The position numbers were made by a program, and so were the translations under genes. This document shows, in pieces, positions 42,687-51,520 of a stretch of DNA of 64,000 nt. Source of the DNA: Anaerolineales bacterium HSG25 (GTDB lineage Bacteria > Chloroflexota > Anaerolineae > 4572-78 > J111); NCBI GenBank assembly GCA_030377865.1, contig JAUCGA010000002.1, forward strand, positions 16,132-80,131, read 5' to 3'. Every line of letters begins with the position of its first letter. The first letter of the stretch is position 1. The notes below the pieces were generated by a model. It worked only from the letters and a program-made list of their open reading frames with translations. It had not been told where the DNA came from and did no database searches.

Positions 42687-42705
42687 TCTAAAAATAACAC
42701 CATGA

Positions 42706-42810
42706 AACAATCAAGAATGTCTTATTTTAGTCACTGATGATAATCTGACCAACAATATTTTAGTCGATTCGCTTAAATAGCAGGGGACGATGGTGGTGGT
42801 ACGAGTGTAG
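42706..42810 (+). pseudogene. Two-ended relic of a REC...SpoIIE phosphatase gene
   Basis: The left part reads LILVTDDNLTNILVDSLK and then a stop, matching the first 27 residues of the protein at 51521 (ILVIDDNATNVRVLMKSLK). Directly after it, at 42787-42810, comes TMVVVRV and stop, identical to the last seven residues of both SpoIIE-type proteins here. About 3.5 kb between them is missing. It is a scar of an internal deletion in a former paralog. Confidence 0.7.
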
Positions 42811-42861
42811 GTATTTTTGGTCTATTTTTAAGACCACAATATTACAAAAGGAGATATAATC

Positions 42862-44487
42862 ATGACAAAAATCCATTCAGCAGTATTAGACATGCAGAGC
42901 GATTTACGAAAAGGCAAAATCAACCGCCGTGAGTTTTTGCGCTTTGCCACTTTGTTAGGCGTATCAGCTACAACAGCTGGTATTATGGCCGGTTGTGGAA
43001 ATCAACCAGCCGCACCGAGTACACCGATCCCCATCAAGCGGGGTGGCACGATGAGAATCGGTACAGCGCTTCAGGAGGTGTCCCATCCGGCCCGTTTATC
43101 ATGGGTTGAAAGTTCCAACGTGTTGCGTCAGGTGGCTGAATATTTGACCGAAACAGGCGCGGATGGTATTACTCGTCCGTGGCTATTGGAACGATGGGAG
43201 GCCAATGAGGATGTAACCATGTGGACATTGTTTTTAAATAAAGGAATTAAATTCAACAACGGTCAGGAGTTAACTGCCGATGATGTGATTTTCAACTTCG
43301 AGCAATGGCTTGATCCCACGATTGAATCCTCAATGGCTACTTTGCTTTCCTATCTTAGCCCCTCCAATATTGAACGAGTTGATGATTACACCATTCGTCT
43401 CCATCTTGATGCCCCTCAAATCGGTGTTCCAGAGCATCTGTACCATTACCCGGCTCTGATAATGTCACGTGAGTTTGAAGGGGATTTTATCAAACAACCA
43501 CTTGGAACCGGCCCGTTCATCTTGACTGAATACACTGTTGGCGACCAAGCGGTTTGCCAACGGCGACCCGACTATTGGCGCATGGGGGTTGATGGCAACC
43601 CCTTGCCCTATCTTGATGAACTTATCTACATTGAACTGGAAGTAGAAGAGCGAGTTGAGGCCATGCAGGGGGGCGGTATTGACACATTGTATATGCCCAG
43701 CCCAAGGGATTGGCAGGTTCTTAAGGAGGTGCCTAATCTTGCAGTGTATGGGGTTAGTACCGCCCAAGCATTCGTGATACGCATGCGAGTTGACCGACCT
43801 CCGTGGGATGATGTGCGGGTCCGACAAGCCCTCATGTTGTGTCAAGACCGCCAGAGAATTTTGGAGGGTTCCTATTTTGGGCAGGGTGAGTTAGCCATAG
43901 ATGCCCATGTTGCCCCCATTCATCCGGCCTATTGTGAGAAACCAATCCCAAAATATGACCCTGAAAAGGCCAAAACATTGTTAGATGAAGCAGGTTATCC
44001 AGATGGTCTCCAGGTTAAGTTAATCACTAAGGATGATCGGAGCGAAGCGGAATTGGCCCGTATATTACGGAACTTGGCCGCTCCAGCAGGGTTTGATATT
44101 GAACTGAACACCATCGAGCCAGCCAAATATTGGGAACAATGGACAGAGGTCGAGTTGGGCATCACTCATTGGACGCATAGACCACTTGGTACGATGGTTT
44201 TGGCTCTTGGCTACACCTCTGATAAGGAGGGTAATCCGGTCAATTGGAATGAAACCCGCTGGGTTGATGAGGAGTTTAACACTCTATTACGGCAAGCTGA
44301 ACGCACCCTAGACATCCCCAAACGGCGGGAGATTATGTGTCAAATTGAAGAGATTATGCAAACACGCGGCCCGATTGGGATTAGCTATTGGCGAAAAATA
44401 TGGACGATTATTCGGGCTGAGTTCAAAAATGTAAAGATGCACCCAACAGGCTATGACCTTTTCTATGATGTGTGGAAAGATACGTGA
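42862..44487 (+). CDS. ABC transporter substrate-binding lipoprotein (peptide/nickel type, SBP family 5)
   Basis: 541 residues. A twin-arginine motif (NRREFLRFATLLG) at 21-33 and a lipobox cysteine at about 45 (MAGCG) indicate Tat export and lipid anchoring. The mature part has the family 5 binding-protein features: WTLFLNKGIKFNNGQELTADD, PLGTGPFILTEY and NPEKAK-like DPEKAKTLLDEAGYPDG. No permease or ATPase gene is nearby, so it may act as an orphan sensor-associated binder or use a transporter encoded elsewhere. The next genes are signalling proteins, so it could present a ligand to them. Confidence 0.9.
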   Translation: MTKIHSAVLDMQSDLRKGKINRREFLRFATLLGVSATTAGIMAGCGNQPAAPSTPIPIKRGGTMRIGTALQEVSHPARLSWVESSNVLRQVAEYLTETGADGITRPWLLERWEANEDVTMWTLFLNKGIKFNNGQELTADDVIFNFEQWLDPTIESSMATLLSYLSPSNIERVDDYTIRLHLDAPQIGVPEHLYHYPALIMSREFEGDFIKQPLGTGPFILTEYTVGDQAVCQRRPDYWRMGVDGNPLPYLDELIYIELEVEERVEAMQGGGIDTLYMPSPRDWQVLKEVPNLAVYGVSTAQAFVIRMRVDRPPWDDVRVRQALMLCQDRQRILEGSYFGQGELAIDAHVAPIHPAYCEKPIPKYDPEKAKTLLDEAGYPDGLQVKLITKDDRSEAELARILRNLAAPAGFDIELNTIEPAKYWEQWTEVELGITHWTHRPLGTMVLALGYTSDKEGNPVNWNETRWVDEEFNTLLRQAERTLDIPKRREIMCQIEEIMQTRGPIGISYWRKIWTIIRAEFKNVKMHPTGYDLFYDVWKDT

Positions 44488-44525
44488 TGCGTGATACGTG
44501 ATGTGTGATGCGTGGTACGTGATAA
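44476..44525 (+). repeat. Tandem ACGTGATGCGTG-type repeat
   Basis: Units of ACGTGATGCGTGAT with small changes run from the last codons of the binding-protein gene to 44525. It is related to the TCACGTA repeat before ftsQ. Confidence 0.6.
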
Positions 44526-44567
44526 GGATGAATATCCACTATCGGAAAGCATTAGGAACTTAAAATA

Positions 44568-46721
44568 ATGCACAAAAAAATCTCAGGTAAACTCTTTCGT
44601 AGTTTAACTGCCAAACTGATTATTGCCTTTTTTCTTGTTTCGCTGATCCCCTTGAGTTTGCTGGCGTTTTTCAATAATCGTAATACCCAAGCCATATTAA
44701 TAGAAAATGCCAACCAATCTTTATCCACTGCCGCGTCACAGACAGCCAACAATATCGACACCTTTTTTGAGGTTAATTTAGATGCCCTCAAAGTGGAGGC
44801 TCAACTACCCGCTTTAGTAGCTTATTTGAGTTTGCCACCTGACCAACGAACAAATAGTTCCACCGAGGAAGCGACCTTAGCCACCTTGCAAGAACTGAGA
44901 CGCAAAAATCGAATATTTATCACCTCGTATGCTTTGTTAGATCATGACGGTCAAAATGTGCTAGATACCGATTCTACCGGGATCGGATTAGATGAGTCGT
45001 ACCAAGAGTATTTTCAAAAACCTCTGGAATCGGGCTTGCCAGAAGTATCACATATTACCTTAGCCAGCCCCGATAATTCAAAACGGGAAGACATGATTAT
45101 CCATTTCAGTAGCCCCATTCGCGAAGCCACTCGAGGTGAGACAATTGGTATTTTACGCATCCGCTATAAAGCTACCACCTTGCAACAACTCGTTGTGGCT
45201 AATAATGGCCTCGCCGGAGATGAATCGTATGCCATTTTGCTTGACGAAAATCTCATCTACTTAGCTCACGGTACCAACCCTGAACTGATCTTCAAAACAG
45301 TAATCCCTCTAAACCTTACTCAGATAGCTCGTTTACAAGACCTAACCCGTCTACCAAATCTACCCGTCAGTGAGCTTTCGACAAACTTATTTGACTTGGC
45401 CGAGAAGTTAGCCAACATCACCTTTGAACCCAACTTTACCACAAAAGTAGAAACATCGACCGACCGCCTCAACTTGGTAGTTGCCAAAGAGTTAAAAACA
45501 CGCCCTTGGTTCGTCATCTTTGCCCAACCAGAAGCGGTATTTCTAGCTCCCATCAACGCCCAAACAAAAAATACGATTTATCTTGCCATTGCCATTGGAT
45601 TCGCGGTCATGGCAGTTGCCGTTATTGCCGGACGTACTTTAGCTACCCCGCTTCTTGAACTAACTCAAGCCGTTAGTCGTTTCACGGCTGGTGATTTAGA
45701 AGTCCGAGCCAACATCAAGTCGAATGATGAACGGGAGACTCTGGCAACCAGTTTCAACACTATGGCTGAACAAGTGGGTAGCTTGCTGAAAAATTTAGAG
45801 GAGCGCACCTACGAGTTGGAGGCTGAAATTATCGAGCGTCAACGTGCCGAATCGCAACTGGTTCAGTTATCAGTGATTGAACGAGAGTTGGCTATCGCTC
45901 ATCAAATACAACAGAACCTTTTACCTCCAGTCAAGCCAGATTGGTTGAACCTTGATGTGATCTGTTTCAATAATCCGGCCCGTGAAGTGGGAGGAGATTT
46001 GTACAGTTATCATAAATTTACCCAAACGGCCTATGCCTTTGCTGTCGGTGATGTGTCGGGTAAAGGGGTTTCGGCGGCATTATTGATGGCGATTAGTTTG
46101 TCACAGTATAATGTTTCCCTAGACCTTGACCTATCTCCGATTAAACGTATGGTTTATCTGGATAAAACCATCTCATCTTATACCAAACTTCGACATCAGA
46201 ATTGTGCCATGTGCTACGTTGAGGTGGAGAGGAAAGAGGATGGAGGGATGGAGGATAGAGGGATAGAGGATGGAGGAAAACACCTCAAACCTGCGCGAAG
46301 CCTCCCCGTAGGGGGACAAACCTCAAAACCTCAATCCTCTATCCTCAATCCCTCTATCCTGACTGTGGTCAACGCCGGTTGTATTCCGCCTTATATTAAA
46401 CGTGCAGATGGTTCGGTTGAGTTTGATGAAAAAATGGGCGGTTTTGCTTTGGGGCAAGGATTAGGAGCAGAGTCAGGTTATCAGCAACATACGGTTGAGC
46501 TATTCCCCGGCGACATGGTGATTTTGACTAGTGATGGGGTGGTTGAGGCCAATAATGATACTGGCGACATGCTCGGCTTTGAGCGGCTAGAGCAGATTGT
46601 TAGGGATGGGCCAACCGCTGGAGCTGAAGCCATGCTAGAACATCTCAAGCAAGAGGTGTTTGCCTTTACTGAAGAGGCAGAGCAACATGACGATATGACG
46701 ATGGTGGTGGTTAGAGTATGA
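44568..46721 (+). CDS. Membrane sensor with SpoIIE-type Ser/Thr phosphatase, carrying an in-frame insertion
   Basis: 717 residues. A first membrane segment (about 12-35), an extracytoplasmic Cache-type sensor region (40-340), a second segment (YLAIAIGFAVMAVAVIAG), HAMP, a short coiled coil, then the SpoIIE/PP2C-like domain (EIAHQIQQNLLPP-like start, GGDLYSYHKF, GDVSGKGVSAALLMA, VLTSDG-like VILTSDGVVEA, DDMTMVVVRV). About 45 residues (553-598; DNA 46225-46360) in the middle of the phosphatase domain are a palindromic repeat rich in EDGG/EDRG and PSIL, between CYVE and VVNAGCIPPY. Its reading frame is open, so the protein may be whole. It would dephosphorylate an anti-sigma antagonist or similar target. 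Confidence 0.88.
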   Translation: MHKKISGKLFRSLTAKLIIAFFLVSLIPLSLLAFFNNRNTQAILIENANQSLSTAASQTANNIDTFFEVNLDALKVEAQLPALVAYLSLPPDQRTNSSTEEATLATLQELRRKNRIFITSYALLDHDGQNVLDTDSTGIGLDESYQEYFQKPLESGLPEVSHITLASPDNSKREDMIIHFSSPIREATRGETIGILRIRYKATTLQQLVVANNGLAGDESYAILLDENLIYLAHGTNPELIFKTVIPLNLTQIARLQDLTRLPNLPVSELSTNLFDLAEKLANITFEPNFTTKVETSTDRLNLVVAKELKTRPWFVIFAQPEAVFLAPINAQTKNTIYLAIAIGFAVMAVAVIAGRTLATPLLELTQAVSRFTAGDLEVRANIKSNDERETLATSFNTMAEQVGSLLKNLEERTYELEAEIIERQRAESQLVQLSVIERELAIAHQIQQNLLPPVKPDWLNLDVICFNNPAREVGGDLYSYHKFTQTAYAFAVGDVSGKGVSAALLMAISLSQYNVSLDLDLSPIKRMVYLDKTISSYTKLRHQNCAMCYVEVERKEDGGMEDRGIEDGGKHLKPARSLPVGGQTSKPQSSILNPSILTVVNAGCIPPYIKRADGSVEFDEKMGGFALGQGLGAESGYQQHTVELFPGDMVILTSDGVVEANNDTGDMLGFERLEQIVRDGPTAGAEAMLEHLKQEVFAFTEEAEQHDDMTMVVVRV
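46225..46360 (+). repeat. In-frame palindromic element inside the SpoIIE domain
   Basis: GAGGATGGAGG/GAGGATAGAGG units on the left and CCTCTATCCTC units on the right form an imperfect palindrome with a GC-rich middle. It has no stop codon in the gene frame. The same repeat type is inserted elsewhere in the paralog at 54283-54424. Confidence 0.7.
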
Positions 46722-46755
46722 TGTTTCACACTTGGTTATAGCCAATCAAGTGATG

Positions 46756-46826
46756 TAGCTACAATTAAAACCGTTTGCTCTAAGACCATCTGCTCAGGTA
46801 CAATGGGTGGGTGGTTTTTGTTTTTG
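46756..46826 (+). repeat. Leader repeat of the AAA-ATPase-like family, copy 2
   Basis: Same as 40758-40827, joined after a few bases to the last 27 codons of an AAA-ATPase-like gene. Confidence 0.65.
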
Positions 46827-46832
46827 AGTGAG

Positions 46833-46913
46833 GGCTATCTGCGGTTGCGAACATACACAGTTGTCTCGGTGGGGTATGACCGCTTGGTGTGGCAAGAGAT
46901 AAAACCTTCGTAA
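46833..46913 (+). pseudogene. Tail relic of an AAA-ATPase-like/PD-(D/E)XK gene, copy B
   Basis: GYLRLRTYTVVSVGYDRL, then VWQEIKPS and stop TAA 46911-46913, matches the C-terminus of copies A and C. The region upstream of gene A (40758-40827) stands right before it. About 1.7 kb of coding sequence between leader and tail is missing. It is the same kind of end-preserving deletion as at 42706. Confidence 0.75.
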
Positions 46914-46956
46914 TTTTGTTCAAAATAGTAAATCAAATTTTTAAGAAGAATTTTTC

Positions 46957-49900
46957 ATGAAAAAAATAACATTAACAGTTTGTTTAATTATGCTCATGGG
47001 GCTAACTGCCCCAATGACCCGTGCTCAAGAACTCCCCATTTATTTTGAGCATATTGGCTTGGAAGATGGTCTGCCTCATACTTCCGTATATGTAATAAAT
47101 CAAGACAAGCACGGATTTATGTGGTTTGGCACGGATAATGGTTTGGCGAAATATGATGGGTATCATTTTGAACTCTATACCCATGACCCCACCAACTCCA
47201 ACAGCATCAGTAACAATGACATTGCTGGAATTGAGTTAGATGGACATAATAATATGTGGCTTGCCACTGGATCTAGTGGTCTCAATAAAATCGACCTGAC
47301 GACCAATACCGTTACCCGATATCTGCATGATGAAAATAATTCCTACAGTATAAGTAGCAATTCTATTTCTAATGATTCGAATAATCATGTTCTTTTTTAT
47401 GATAACCGATATGAAGATCAGCAGGACTATATATGGTTTGGCTCGGATAATGGTTTAAATCGCTTAGACCTCAAGACAGAACAATTTACCCGTTATTATC
47501 ATGATGAAAATGATCCAACCACCTTAAGCAATAATAAAATTATTGCCATTTTCCCTGACCCCGCCAGAAAATGGTTATGGATTATTACGAAAACGGGTTT
47601 GGATAAATTTGACCCGACCACAGGCAAGGTGGTTCGTTACTTGCCAGAGATGAGAATCGGGACTATCTATATTCTCCCTGATGGTAAGACGATGTGGATT
47701 GGTACAGATGATGTAACAAAGAATGCCTTATATCACTTTGATGTGACCGCTGAAACCCTAACCGACTATCCTATTCAGGGGGATATACGAGATATTGCAC
47801 CAACGGATGACGGTAAATTATGGATTGTGGTTAATAAAGCGGGTCTTTATTTATTTGACCCAGTAACAGGAACGTTTAACCATTATGAAGAAGACCAAAA
47901 CAATCCTTATGCTTTGAATGATAATTTGGTCTTGAATCTTTATCAAGACCGCGATGGCACATTGTGGATCGGCACGAGTTTGGGAGGAGTGAATAAAGTT
48001 GATCCCCAACGTAAACAGTTTCAACTGTACCAACATCAACCCGATAATCCCAATAGCTTGTCCCATTCAGATGTGTTTGGTATGCATGTTGATAGCGAAG
48101 GCATGATATGGATTGGGACGATTGGCGGCGGCTTGAATAAGTTTGACCCCAATACAGAGACGTTTACCCGTTATCTATATGATGACGATGACCCCCATAG
48201 TTTAAATCATAATTTTGTTCATCCAATATTAGAAGATAGTCAAGGGCAATTATGGATCGGGACATGGGGTGGCGGGCTGAATCGATTTGACTCACAAACA
48301 GAGCAGTTCATTCATTATCGAGGGGATACTGACGACCCCGATAGTCTCAACAGCAATACGATCCGAGCCATTGTCGAAGATGCTGAAGGTAATATATGGA
48401 TAGGGACAAATTTAGATGGCTTGAGTAAACTGGCCCCACAGGCAGATACGTTTGAGCATATTCAACATGATCCCAACAATCCTGATGGTCTCATTAGTAA
48501 CAATATCTGGAACATCTTTCGGGATAGCCATGATAATTTATGGGTAAGCACAGGGCAGGGGTTAGAACTCTTTGATGCAGAGAGCGAAACCTTTATCCAT
48601 TATCACCATAATGAAAATGACCCCAATAGCTTGAGTGCGGATACGGTATTAAATATCTATGAAGATGAGCAAGGAATATTGTGGTTGGCAACCGTGCAGG
48701 GGCTTACCAAATTTGACCCGCAAAATCAGATATTTACCCGCTATTTTGAGCATGACGGATTGCCGGGTAATCGTGTACAGTCTGTTTTAGGGGATGCTCA
48801 AGGCATGTTGTGGATTAGCACGGATAAGGGTATGGCAAGGTTTGACCCGGTGCAAGAGACCTTTACCAACTATGATGTGACGGATGGATTGCAAGGTGAT
48901 TTTTTCCGAGCTTGGGCGTATGCCAAAACTGCCAATGGCGAACTGTACTTTGGAGGTGCCAATGGCTTAAATCGTTTCAATCCGGCGGACATCGTTCCTA
49001 ATCCTGTCCAATCACCCGTTGTCTTAACCGACTTTTCTTTGTTCAATGAAGCTGTTCCGATTGGCCCCGACTCAATTTTGAAGGAACATATCAACGATGC
49101 TGAATCGATAACCTTGGCGTATGACCAAACTGTTTTCAGTTTTGAATTTGCCAACTTAAATTACACTGCCTCCGATAAAAACAGCTATCGTTACATGATG
49201 GAAGGGTTCGACGATAAGTGGCTAGATACCACTGCCCAACGCCGTTTAGCCACCTATACCAACTTGGACCCCGGTACATATCGTTTCCGTGTGCAAGCCG
49301 CCAACGGAGATGGTGTTCAGAGTGAGCATGAAGCGACATTGGATATTATTATCACCCCGCCCTGGTGGGAAACGACTTGGTTTCGAGGATTGGTCATGAT
49401 GACAATTATAGGGCTTATTGCGGGAGCCTTCGTTTTTCAACGACAAACCGCTATTCGGCGTGAGCATCAATTGGAATACCAAGTTGCTGAACGCACCAGA
49501 GATTTGGCGAAAGCGAATCAGCAACTTACTCGCGAAATCAACGCACGAACAGAAATACAGCGGGATCTACTTCTGTTGGACATGGCGGTAACACAGACCG
49601 CTGAAGGCATCGCTATTGCCGATATGGACGGATATAATCAATTCATCAATAAAGCCTGGGCAGAGATGCACGGTTATACGAAAGAGGAATTACAAGGGGC
49701 GCACTTGAGCCTCTTTCACACTGAAGAGCAGTTTCAAGAGGAGGTCAAGCCCATTATCGAACAGGTCATGAAAACCGGACATTACGAGGGTGAAGATACG
49801 CATGTAAAAAAAGATGGGACATGCTTCTACACCTGGATGTCAGTTAATCTGGTCAGAGACAACGAAGGACAACCGATAGCGATTGTGGGGGCATGTCGTG

Positions 49901-51447
49901 ATATTACCATGCGTCGAAAAGCTCAAAAGGCGTTGCAACAAGCCAAAGAAGCCGCCGAAACTGCCAACAAAGCCAAAAGCACATTTCTATCGAGCATGAG
50001 CCATGAATTACGCACCCCACTGAACGGTATTCTGGGCTATGCCCAAATTCTCAAGCAAAAACGAGATTTAGATACGGATCAACAAGAGGGCCTGGATATA
50101 ATTTATAACAGTGGTCATCATTTGCTAACTTTGATTAATGACGTGTTGGATTTAGCCAAAATCGAATCCGGTAAGATGGAACTCTACACCTCCGAGACCA
50201 GTTTGCACAAATTCTTGGATAGCGTGGTCGGCGTTATGCGGATGGCGGCGCATCAAAAAGATATTCGTTTTATGTACGAAGCTGACCCCAATTTACCACA
50301 TAGCGTTGATGTGGACGAAAAACGATTGCGACAAGTATTGCTCAATTTATTGGGTAATGCGGTTAAATTTACGGCTCAAGGTGGAGTCTCCTTCAAGGTA
50401 CGAAGTTCCTATGTGCCCGAATGGGTATTGAAGGTGTTGTCTGAGCAAACCGACCACCTTCAATACCCATCCGGGCACGTAGGAGTTTGCTTCGATGTCA
50501 GCGACACCGGCGCGGGCATGACCCCCGAACAGTTGGAGAGCATATTCAAGCCGTTTGAGCAGGTGGGCGATGTGAAGAAACGGGCCGAGGGGACAGGCTT
50601 GGGGCTGGCGATTAGTCAGCAACTGGTCAACCTCATGGGGGGTGATATTCAGGTCAAAAGTGAATTTGGTAAGGGCAGTACCTTTTGGTTTGAAATTACT
50701 TTGCCCATCGTTTCCAATGAGGCAAATGAAACGATTGCCATGCAACTGAAAGCCGAGACCCGTGGAGTGATTGGCTATGAGGGCGACCGTCGTAAAGTGC
50801 TAATCGTAGATGACCATCCAGAAAATCGCATGGTTCTACTCAATATGCTTGGGGCACTTGGCTTTGAGATTGTTTTGGCTGAGGACGGCGAGGAAGGTTT
50901 AGCGAAGGCCAAAGCTGATCGACCCGATTTTATTTTGACCGATTTAGTCATGCCGGTTATGAGTGGCTTTGAAATGGTGCAGAAAATTCGAGAATCCCCT
51001 GAATTTCAGGATGTGCCGATTGTGGCCGTCTCGGCCAATGTGTTTGAGATGAATAAAGAAAAAAGTCTGAGTATTGGCTGTCAGGCATTTTTATCCAAAC
51101 CAGTTGAAGCGGATAAACTGTTTGCTCTTATAGCCGAGCATTTAGGCTTGGAATGGATTTATGAAGAGACAGCCGACATCATAGAAACGGATGTAATATC
51201 AACTAAGGCTGAGTTGATTCCGCCGCCACAAGAGGAACTGGAAAAACTGTATGAGTTGACCATGTTTGGCGACTTACAAAAGGTAAGTGATCATGTGGGA
51301 GCATTAGCTCAGAAAAATTCTGACTACCTGCCCTTTGCTCAAACGGTACAACAACATGTCCAAAAAATTGAAGATGAACCTATTTTAGAACTATTAGACA
51401 GTCTTTCAGATAAATATTTTCAGCCCGTCATCTTCCTGCAAGTTTAG
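46957..51447 (+). CDS. Beta-propeller hybrid histidine kinase 1, with in-frame palindrome and repeat-derived C-terminus
   Basis: 1496 residues. A signal peptide (1-24) is followed by two seven-bladed propellers of Reg_prop repeats such as GTLWIGTSLGGVNKVDP, a Y_Y_Y domain (YTNLDPGTYRFRVQAANGDG) and a membrane segment (GLVMMTIIGLIAGAFVF). Next come a PAS domain, HisKA (MSHELRTPLNGILGY), HATPase_c (NLLGNAVKFTAQGG ... GTGLGLAISQQL) and a receiver with Asp in FILTDLVMPVMSG. There is no HTH output. Between SFKV and CFDVSDTGAGM, at residues of about 1149-1176, a palindrome (50407-50484) is translated in frame. The last residues (DSLSDKYFQPVIFLQV) and the stop come from a family 1 repeat. It probably senses an extracellular ligand (often glycans in related proteins). 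Confidence 0.9.
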   Translation: MKKITLTVCLIMLMGLTAPMTRAQELPIYFEHIGLEDGLPHTSVYVINQDKHGFMWFGTDNGLAKYDGYHFELYTHDPTNSNSISNNDIAGIELDGHNNMWLATGSSGLNKIDLTTNTVTRYLHDENNSYSISSNSISNDSNNHVLFYDNRYEDQQDYIWFGSDNGLNRLDLKTEQFTRYYHDENDPTTLSNNKIIAIFPDPARKWLWIITKTGLDKFDPTTGKVVRYLPEMRIGTIYILPDGKTMWIGTDDVTKNALYHFDVTAETLTDYPIQGDIRDIAPTDDGKLWIVVNKAGLYLFDPVTGTFNHYEEDQNNPYALNDNLVLNLYQDRDGTLWIGTSLGGVNKVDPQRKQFQLYQHQPDNPNSLSHSDVFGMHVDSEGMIWIGTIGGGLNKFDPNTETFTRYLYDDDDPHSLNHNFVHPILEDSQGQLWIGTWGGGLNRFDSQTEQFIHYRGDTDDPDSLNSNTIRAIVEDAEGNIWIGTNLDGLSKLAPQADTFEHIQHDPNNPDGLISNNIWNIFRDSHDNLWVSTGQGLELFDAESETFIHYHHNENDPNSLSADTVLNIYEDEQGILWLATVQGLTKFDPQNQIFTRYFEHDGLPGNRVQSVLGDAQGMLWISTDKGMARFDPVQETFTNYDVTDGLQGDFFRAWAYAKTANGELYFGGANGLNRFNPADIVPNPVQSPVVLTDFSLFNEAVPIGPDSILKEHINDAESITLAYDQTVFSFEFANLNYTASDKNSYRYMMEGFDDKWLDTTAQRRLATYTNLDPGTYRFRVQAANGDGVQSEHEATLDIIITPPWWETTWFRGLVMMTIIGLIAGAFVFQRQTAIRREHQLEYQVAERTRDLAKANQQLTREINARTEIQRDLLLLDMAVTQTAEGIAIADMDGYNQFINKAWAEMHGYTKEELQGAHLSLFHTEEQFQEEVKPIIEQVMKTGHYEGEDTHVKKDGTCFYTWMSVNLVRDNEGQPIAIVGACRDITMRRKAQKALQQAKEAAETANKAKSTFLSSMSHELRTPLNGILGYAQILKQKRDLDTDQQEGLDIIYNSGHHLLTLINDVLDLAKIESGKMELYTSETSLHKFLDSVVGVMRMAAHQKDIRFMYEADPNLPHSVDVDEKRLRQVLLNLLGNAVKFTAQGGVSFKVRSSYVPEWVLKVLSEQTDHLQYPSGHVGVCFDVSDTGAGMTPEQLESIFKPFEQVGDVKKRAEGTGLGLAISQQLVNLMGGDIQVKSEFGKGSTFWFEITLPIVSNEANETIAMQLKAETRGVIGYEGDRRKVLIVDDHPENRMVLLNMLGALGFEIVLAEDGEEGLAKAKADRPDFILTDLVMPVMSGFEMVQKIRESPEFQDVPIVAVSANVFEMNKEKSLSIGCQAFLSKPVEADKLFALIAEHLGLEWIYEETADIIETDVISTKAELIPPPQEELEKLYELTMFGDLQKVSDHVGALAQKNSDYLPFAQTVQQHVQKIEDEPILELLDSLSDKYFQPVIFLQV
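50407..50484. repeat. 30-bp-arm palindrome inside the kinase ATPase domain
   Basis: The arms at 50407-50436 and 50455-50484 match at 28 of 30 positions, with an 18-nt loop. Translated on either strand it gives a similar peptide (SYVPEWVLKV / SYVPGWVLKV). It is in frame with the kinase and lies in a loop before the DTGAGM motif. Confidence 0.8.
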
Positions 51448-51498
51448 AACTTGCGGGAAGATTGGTCTTGAATTGAAAAACATTATCTGAAGGACTGG
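51397..51498 (+). repeat. Family 1 repeat, copy 4, forming a gene end
   Basis: Starts GACAGTCTTTCAGATAA inside codons for DSLSDK and ends GAAGGACTG after the stop. The hairpin is CTTCCTGCAAGTT/AACTTGCGGGAAG. The TAG stop of the kinase (51445-51447) is in the hairpin loop. Confidence 0.75.
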
Positions 51499-51520
51499 AG
51501 CAGTTTAAGGAGTAAAGATA

